A stretch of DNA of 64,000 nucleotides from Galeopsis tetrahit. Lineage: Eukaryota; Streptophyta; Magnoliopsida; Lamiales; Lamiaceae. A program made the position numbers and the translations under genes. The notes beneath the pieces were generated by a model that saw only the letters and a list, made by a program, of their open reading frames with translations, did not search any database and was not told the origin of the DNA. This document shows positions 58,701 through 64,000 of this stretch, in pieces. Numbering within the stretch: the first letter of the stretch is position 1; the number at the start of each line of letters is the position of its first letter. The DNA lies in the NCBI GenBank assembly GCA_963675135.1, contig OY776121.1, positions 63,504,265 through 63,568,264 on the forward strand, read 5' to 3'.

Positions 58701-61418
58701 TTACTCACTGATGTTATCAATATCTGGATTCGGAATGCTGAAAGCTTCAAGAACTCTTCTGTGAATGTCAGAAATATGTTCTTCATTGTCTATCTTTTCC
58801 TTCTCCAGCAACTCTTCTTCAAATTTCTTCACCTTGTTAAAATCAAACCGCTTTCCAGAACCAAGTAGTGGTGTTTCCCACTTTGGAAAAACAGGAACCA
58901 AAATGTTATAACCAACAACAGTTGCAATGCGCATGATCAAGTTTCAAAGATTCTCATCCTATGCTTCCATGAACTTGTCAAACACAACATATAACTCTTC
59001 TTTGCTGTCTGGGTCACCATACTTACGAATAATCCAATGATATAATTCCCATTTCTTCTTGACAACAATCCAATCATCTCTATGCTCATTGTCAATGAAC
59101 TTGTCTATGTGGGCATCTTCAATCATCTCTGGATTAGCTTTCATCTTTTGCAGCCTGTGAATGTGTTTGACTAACACCTTCTTGTTAGCATAACGATCAT
59201 CTTCCAGTTTCTGCTTTTTGTGAATCGCTTCAACATCTTCATCAGCAATTCCAGCAAGTATTTCACCTAATACTTCTTTCTTTTTCTCAAGATCAAGTTT
59301 CCTCTTGACTTGTCTTGTTCTGGGTTGAACATCTTCAATAACAACAGATTTTCCTTTCAACAACCTCTTTTGCTCTTCAATCTGTTCCAAATCTGCTTTC
59401 TTTACTAGCCAGCCTCTTCTCTTTGGCCTACTAGTCTCTTCTACAGCAGTAGCAACAACAATCTCAGGTTCAGCAGATTTTACCTCTTTCGTCTCTTCCC
59501 CCTTTTTGGCTTCATCACTTGCCTAAAGAGTGAATAGAGAGGTAAATCGAGTCATCTCTTCTTGTACAACTTGCTTCATCATCTCAGCAGCTCTATCAAT
59601 CTGCTTATGATGCGACTTGTCTTGAGTTAGCTTCTCAAGACGATCAACTGTATGCTCTAATTTCCTTGAACAAAAAGTGAACTCATTTTTGAAGTGAGTA
59701 CCAGTCAGCTTGAGCAATCTGTTTTCCTCAGTCATTTCTGTCAGGAGAGCTCTAGCTTGCACCAACTGATCTTGTGCTTCTCTTCTTTGTGCGTCTGCTA
59801 TCTCAATCTTCACACGATAGAGTCTTTTCATCTTCTTAGATTCTTCAGCCAATGATCTTACAAAATCAATAGAACACTTCTCCGAATAATTAATCTGTCT
59901 TTGCAAGAAATCTTCTAGCTAAGTGTACATCTCTTGTCAGAAGGTGGCATCCATCTGATTAACTTCACCAACTATCAGTTCCTTCGACTTATCTACAAGA
60001 GATTGGTTTTGTTCCTCAAAAACTTGCTTCACATCAGACTTCAAGAATTCATCGATAGATGACTGAATTACGTGCTTCAAATCCAACTTCAACTCATCTA
60101 AAAATTCTGTTGAAATCACCTGAGTTGATTGAGCAGCTTCAAAATGAACAACTTCTTCCATGATTTCATCATCATCAAACACTTGAACTTCAACCAAGTC
60201 GTCTTCCAGATTAGTAGACAAGACCTCGTCTTCTACTATCTCAGCTTCTGGAACGAGACTTCCTGCTATGGCTTTTAAACTTATAGGAGGACAGTAAGGT
60301 ACGATAGCTAACTTGGCTTCCTTCGCTTTTCTTTCAGCCACTTGTTGTTCCTTCTGAACCAACTGGACTAGCTTAGCAGTGTAAGCACAAGTTTCAGACG
60401 GAAAATATTTTTCCACCTGTCTGGTAATCTGTCCAACGTTACATCTTGGACCATGTGCATGCTCCACTTGAAATTCAAATACCATTCCACGCAGTTGATC
60501 AGAGCAATTATTCAAATCAATGATCGGATCAGTAGACTGTACCTCATCAACTGGCTCAACATCTTGCATCACCTCATCTTGAGCAAGATCAGTATCCGAG
60601 ACTTGAACACCAACACTCGACTTTGCTTCTGATGGTAGAATATCATCAGAAATATTCAGCATCCTTTTGATAAGAGCAGTCAAGGCATGCGCTGGGAGTA
60701 GTTCAGAGTGATCATTCACTCCTCTATTCTCTTTTTGCTCCATCTCACAGTCTTGGATATTCTCAATTCCACCCTTTCCAAGAATAACTTCAAACAAGTC
60801 TTCTGTCGGACCTTTCTTCAATGCAACCCATGTGCATATCCTGATCAGCTTTTCATAGGTTTCAGAAGACGTGTCAATCTCTACTGACGGTAGCATCTTC
60901 TTCAAATTTCTGGTCATTTGTGAACGCAATCTCTTTTCACGTAGACACAAGGGATAATCGACCAGGGCTTCAAATCTGTTTTTGGGAGGGGTCTGAGTAA
61001 GTGGGGTCCTTAGCTCAGTTGCTGAAGTGTCAACTAGATGAGTTCCCGAAACAGATGGGTTAATGGGGTCAACATATTCTGTTGTGGAAGCAATATTTTG
61101 GATGGTGGTTTCTTAGGGCTTTAATGTGGCTTGGTTTGGTATGTCTGTTGTAGGAGTATCAGCTGTAGCATATATGGTAGTATCTTGGCTTATGTTTGAT
61201 CTCAGCGGTTGAACGATCAATGGAGAGGTTTGGGACAAAGGTCTGGCACGAGATCGAAGTGATCTTGCCTTGGTTTTCACCGGAATATCGAGAGGAGGAT
61301 GAATGGAAATAGTACGAGTAGAAGTACTAACCATTTCAGTCGTCTTGTCTGGTGATGGACTCGACTCGACTCTCACCAGTCGATATGTCTCTGTTTCCTC
61401 AGCTTTTGTTGGTCCCAA
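58701..61418 (-). pseudogene. Long non-pol ORF of unit B, interrupted only by stop codons
   Basis: One continuous frame of 906 codons with stops at about 61113, 59937, 59919, 59523, 58959 and 58944 and no frameshift. From the N-terminus: Ser/Thr/Arg-rich segment (SPSPDKTTEM, KARSLRSRARP), a segment around WVALKKGPTEDLFEVILGKG, an acidic stretch, a coiled coil (about 59560-59900: EAQDQLVQARALLTEMTEE), a Lys/Glu-rich linker, and a C-terminal domain with KKKWELYHWIIRKYGD and NILVPVFPKWETP. No CCHC, DSG or YxDD motif. I do not recognise the family. Its place just before the polypurine tract is that of the env-like or additional ORF in SIRE-type copia elements, which is a hypothesis only. Confidence 0.7.
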
Positions 61419-62702
61419 GTTGAGTTAATAACGAGTAAGCTAGTGAAAATGTCTAGGGGGGGGGGGTGAATAGACTTTTCAAAAATCTTTCGAAATATCA
61501 AAGTACAATATGCGGAATACGAAATTAACAATGAGCCCAATTCAAGATTATACTCAACTTAGATTCGAGAACTCTGTTCTATACTCAACTTGTCAAGTTT
61601 AGTTAAGTAGTTAAAACAATTAAGCAATTTAAACAATCAAAACTGTAAAGTAAATCAAACACAAGATTTATAGTGGTTCGACAACTTGTCTACATCCACT
61701 CTCACAAACCCAGTTGTGATGTTTCCACTACAACTCTTCCAATCGAGTACAAGTGTATGTTCCTGTCTTTAAAGTCCCAAGAAGAAGACTTAGATCTTCA
61801 ACAGACTATACCTCCAGATATGTCTACGATCTTACTAGAAATTTTACAAGTATCTAGCACCTTGAAAATAACAAAACAAAAACTAAAAACTTCTCTGATT
61901 TTCAGTAGTAGCCTTCTTGATTCTTCACTTGTCTTCTAGCTATCTTTCTGAACTTCAATCAACTCTGAGAGTAATTTTTTCTTTTAATCTTCAATAACGC
62001 TTTTTGTAGTCGTATCAGTAGTCTCTAATCGTTTAATACCTTGCGATATTTATAGACTTCAAATCCAAGAACTTTCAGTTGTGTAACAACCTTTCTTGAA
62101 AACTAACTTGTAACTGATTCTTCTTATCCTTCCACGCGTTTCTTCAGTTAATTAGTTATTCCATAACTAATTCTTCAATTTAACTTCAATACGCGTTTCT
62201 GTAATTAACTTCAATATAACCTGTCTTTGTGTAGTAGCACACTTGTCTTGTCCAGTAGTAGTAGTCTGCGTCTTCTACTTGACTTGTGCAGTAGGCTTAC
62301 AATAGAACTAATCTAGTCCTATCATCTAACCTAACAAGACTATTACATTACATTAAGCTTTTATAACACAAGCTTAGTCAACTTATAAACTATACAATGA
62401 ATCTAATCTATTACGTATATAAAAACATGAGCTCTATACAGTAATTATAGCTAAAAAACAATCTTAACATATTCAACTATGAACAGATATGAAGTACTTA
62501 TACATCGTACTTATCTTTTAAATATAAACAATAATTTTCTTTTTATGTGAACTCTACTGATCTGTTCAAGATGACTTCAACTTAACTAGATTAGATTAGT
62601 CAACACTTAGAAAATATTCAAGTCTTCTTTTGGCTTATCAAAACTTTATCTTTTATCTTTTATTCATCATTTAGGACTTGTTCTAGGATTCATATCCCAA
62701 CA
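61407..62702 (-). repeat. LTR 2 of the LARD-like retroelement (1296 bp)
   Basis: Minus strand TGTTGGGATATG...GGGACCAACA, with inverted ends TGTTGG/CCAACA, directly preceded by AAAAAGGGGGAAAT. It serves at the same time as the 3' LTR of unit A (right) and the 5' LTR of unit B (left). Confidence 0.85.
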
Positions 62703-64000
62703 ATTTCCCCCTTTTTGATGAAGCCAAAACTACTTGAATCTTTTCTTATTAGTAAACTAGTTAAGTAGTTACCTTGTCTTTTAACATCAAATAGTACTTT
62801 ATCTTTTCATTCATTCAGAAATAAGATCAGTAGATATTACAAATACTTAACAAAATCAGAATAAAACTAAACTATACTGAAAAGTTACCTCTTTCTGAAT
62901 CTGGAACACAGAAAGCATTGAGTAGTCTAGTATGAATTCCTTTGATATGTTCTTCATCTTCAATCTTCTCGTTGTCTAGCAGCTCATCTTCATACTTCTT
63001 GATCTGGTTCACATCTGCCCTTTTACCTGAACTAGTCATGGGACACTTCCATTTTGGAAAACCAGGAACAAGAATATTAAAATTAGCAGCAGCAGATATT
63101 CTTATGATCAAATTCCATAGCATCTTATGCTGTCCTTCCATGAACTTGTCAAACATAGCATAAAGATCGTCAGAGTTATTAGAATCTCCAAACTTCCTGA
63201 TAATCCAGTGATCTAGTTCCCACTGCCTTTTCACTTTCATCCATTCTTGACGATGTTCTTTGTCAATAAAGTGATCAATGAGCTTGTCTTCTATTTGATC
63301 TTCATCAGGCTTCTCCTTCAACAAACTTTCAATATGCTTTTCTATCTTCTTCTTCTTCGCATAATGAGTTTCATCACTTGGATCAACAACCTTTTGCTTC
63401 TTCAAAATAGTTGACTCAGGAGTAGGTTCTTCAATGATAATAGACTTCCTTTTCGATACCATTCTTGTCTGCACTTCAGCTTCTGAAGATGCAATAGCCT
63501 TGCCCTTCTCCTTCTTCTTCAATTCATCTGCTTCAATTTTAGCTTGCTCAGCTTCTGCAGTTTTAACCAATCTGCCTCTGCCTCTCTTAGGCCTTTTGAG
63601 ATCTTGCATAGCTTCCGCAGCTTCCTTTGCTTCCGGCTCAGCACTGGATTTAGATTTTTCAATTTCAGCTTCAGCACTAATCTCAGCTTCAGAATGTTTT
63701 GTCTTCTTTGTCTCTTCCCCCTTTTTGGCTTCATCAGTAGCCTGGAGAGAGAAAAGAGAAGTGAAACGAGTCATCTCTTCAAACATAGCTTGTTTCATTT
63801 GACTTGTAGCTCTTTCAATTTGCTTCTCATGCGAATTGTTTTGACTCAACTTGTCCAGCTTGGTCGCCACCAACTCCAGCTCTTGAGTAGACAAGTTCAA
63901 CTCATTCTTGAAATGTGTTGCGGTCAAACGTAACTTCTTATTTTCTTCAGTCATAGCAGAGATAAGTTGTTGAGCTTGAGTTAACTGATCATAAGCTTCC
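62703..64000 (-). mobile_element. Unit A of the LARD-like retroelement (partial)
   Basis: Internal region to the right of LTR 2, with the same order as unit B: coding frame, about 160 bp of non-coding DNA, polypurine tract, LTR. It continues beyond the window. Confidence 0.7.
62872..64000 (-). CDS. Long non-pol ORF of unit A (open at the window edge)
   Basis: The frame is open from the window edge to a stop at 62872 (at least 375 codons). It aligns over its length with the C-terminal half of the unit B ORF: TEENKKLRLTATHFKNEL against TEENRLLKLTGTHFKNEF, DEAKKGEETK in both, WELDHWIIRKFGD against WELYHWIIRKYGD, NILVPGFPKWK against NILVPVFPKWE. Coiled-coil heptads, long Glu/Lys/Ala stretches and a basic KRPKRGRGR motif are visible; no enzyme motif and no signal peptide can be seen. 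Unlike unit B there is no internal stop. Function unknown; probably a retroelement-encoded accessory protein. Confidence 0.7.
   Translation of the reverse strand, partial: EAYDQLTQAQQLISAMTEENKKLRLTATHFKNELNLSTQELELVATKLDKLSQNNSHEKQIERATSQMKQAMFEEMTRFTSLFSLQATDEAKKGEETKKTKHSEAEISAEAEIEKSKSSAEPEAKEAAEAMQDLKRPKRGRGRLVKTAEAEQAKIEADELKKKEKGKAIASSEAEVQTRMVSKRKSIIIEEPTPESTILKKQKVVDPSDETHYAKKKKIEKHIESLLKEKPDEDQIEDKLIDHFIDKEHRQEWMKVKRQWELDHWIIRKFGDSNNSDDLYAMFDKFMEGQHKMLWNLIIRISAAANFNILVPGFPKWKCPMTSSGKRADVNQIKKYEDELLDNEKIEDEEHIKGIHTRLLNAFCVPDSERGNFSV

Larger units (their letters stand above)
57221..62702 (-). mobile_element. LTR retroelement without gag-pol (LARD-like), unit B
   Basis: Two LTRs of about 1.3 kb surround a 2.9-kb internal region that encodes one long frame but no recognisable gag, protease, integrase or reverse transcriptase. 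A polypurine tract precedes LTR 1. Behind LTR 2 the coding frame starts at once and no tRNA primer-binding site is visible, so the 5' part of the internal region is probably deleted. No target duplication links the outer ends, consistent with LTR 2 being shared with the neighbouring unit (62703-64000). Confidence 0.72.

Overview
The window is nuclear DNA from a dicot plant. The evidence is intron-rich genes with GT..AG junctions, homologues of Arabidopsis plastid and cell-wall proteins, and a dense population of plant-type transposons (Ty1/copia, LINE, hAT, Mutator-like, CACTA, Stowaway and Harbinger MITEs). I cannot name the species; an asterid is a guess. Only five intact host genes are visible, and all were rebuilt exon by exon so that the joined lengths are multiples of three.

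Layout. 1-680: 3' end of a LINE. 1189-8773 (-): 13-exon gene for pTAC3, a SAP-domain PPR protein of the plastid transcription machinery, with its last exon partly duplicated. About 9650-10765: probable mitochondrial DNA insertion. 11941-14244 and 22254-24494 (both -): two tandem GDSL esterase/lipase paralogues of the LTL1 type with identical sizes for exons 2-5. As I recall the Arabidopsis map, pTAC3 (AT3G04260) and LTL1 (AT3G04290) are also close together there, so 1-24.5 kb is probably an ancient gene block. The space between the two GDSL genes has been filled by at least four hAT-type elements, a Harbinger MITE and a CACTA element, some back to back. 24.5-32 kb: AT-rich intergenic DNA with several Stowaway MITEs and no gene.

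32028-38639 (-): Ty1/copia element with two LTRs and a 5-bp target duplication. Its gag-pol is broken, and its right LTR was later hit by a hAT element that is almost identical to one at 17345-18072. 38.7-40.7 kb: MITEs. 41052-42965 (+): chloroplast J-domain/ferredoxin protein of the DJC76/DJC77 type. 43283-45052 (-): F-box/LRR/FBD gene, tail to tail with the previous gene, with a 5'-UTR intron and a copia LTR directly behind its promoter.

45353-51593 (-): second, decayed copia element, split by a 1.7-kb solo LTR (46297-47994) that carries an array of eleven near-identical GC-rich palindromes. 52-57 kb: two non-autonomous Mutator-like elements with 9-bp target duplications, a hAT element, and a decayed MULE transposase of the FAR1-like type. 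57221-64000 (-): LTR / internal / LTR / internal arrangement of an LTR retroelement with no recognisable gag or pol. Its only coding sequence is a long, charged, coiled-coil reading frame placed just before the polypurine tract. It occurs as two diverged copies: one open as far as the window shows, the other interrupted only by nonsense codons. This is the least explained part of the window.
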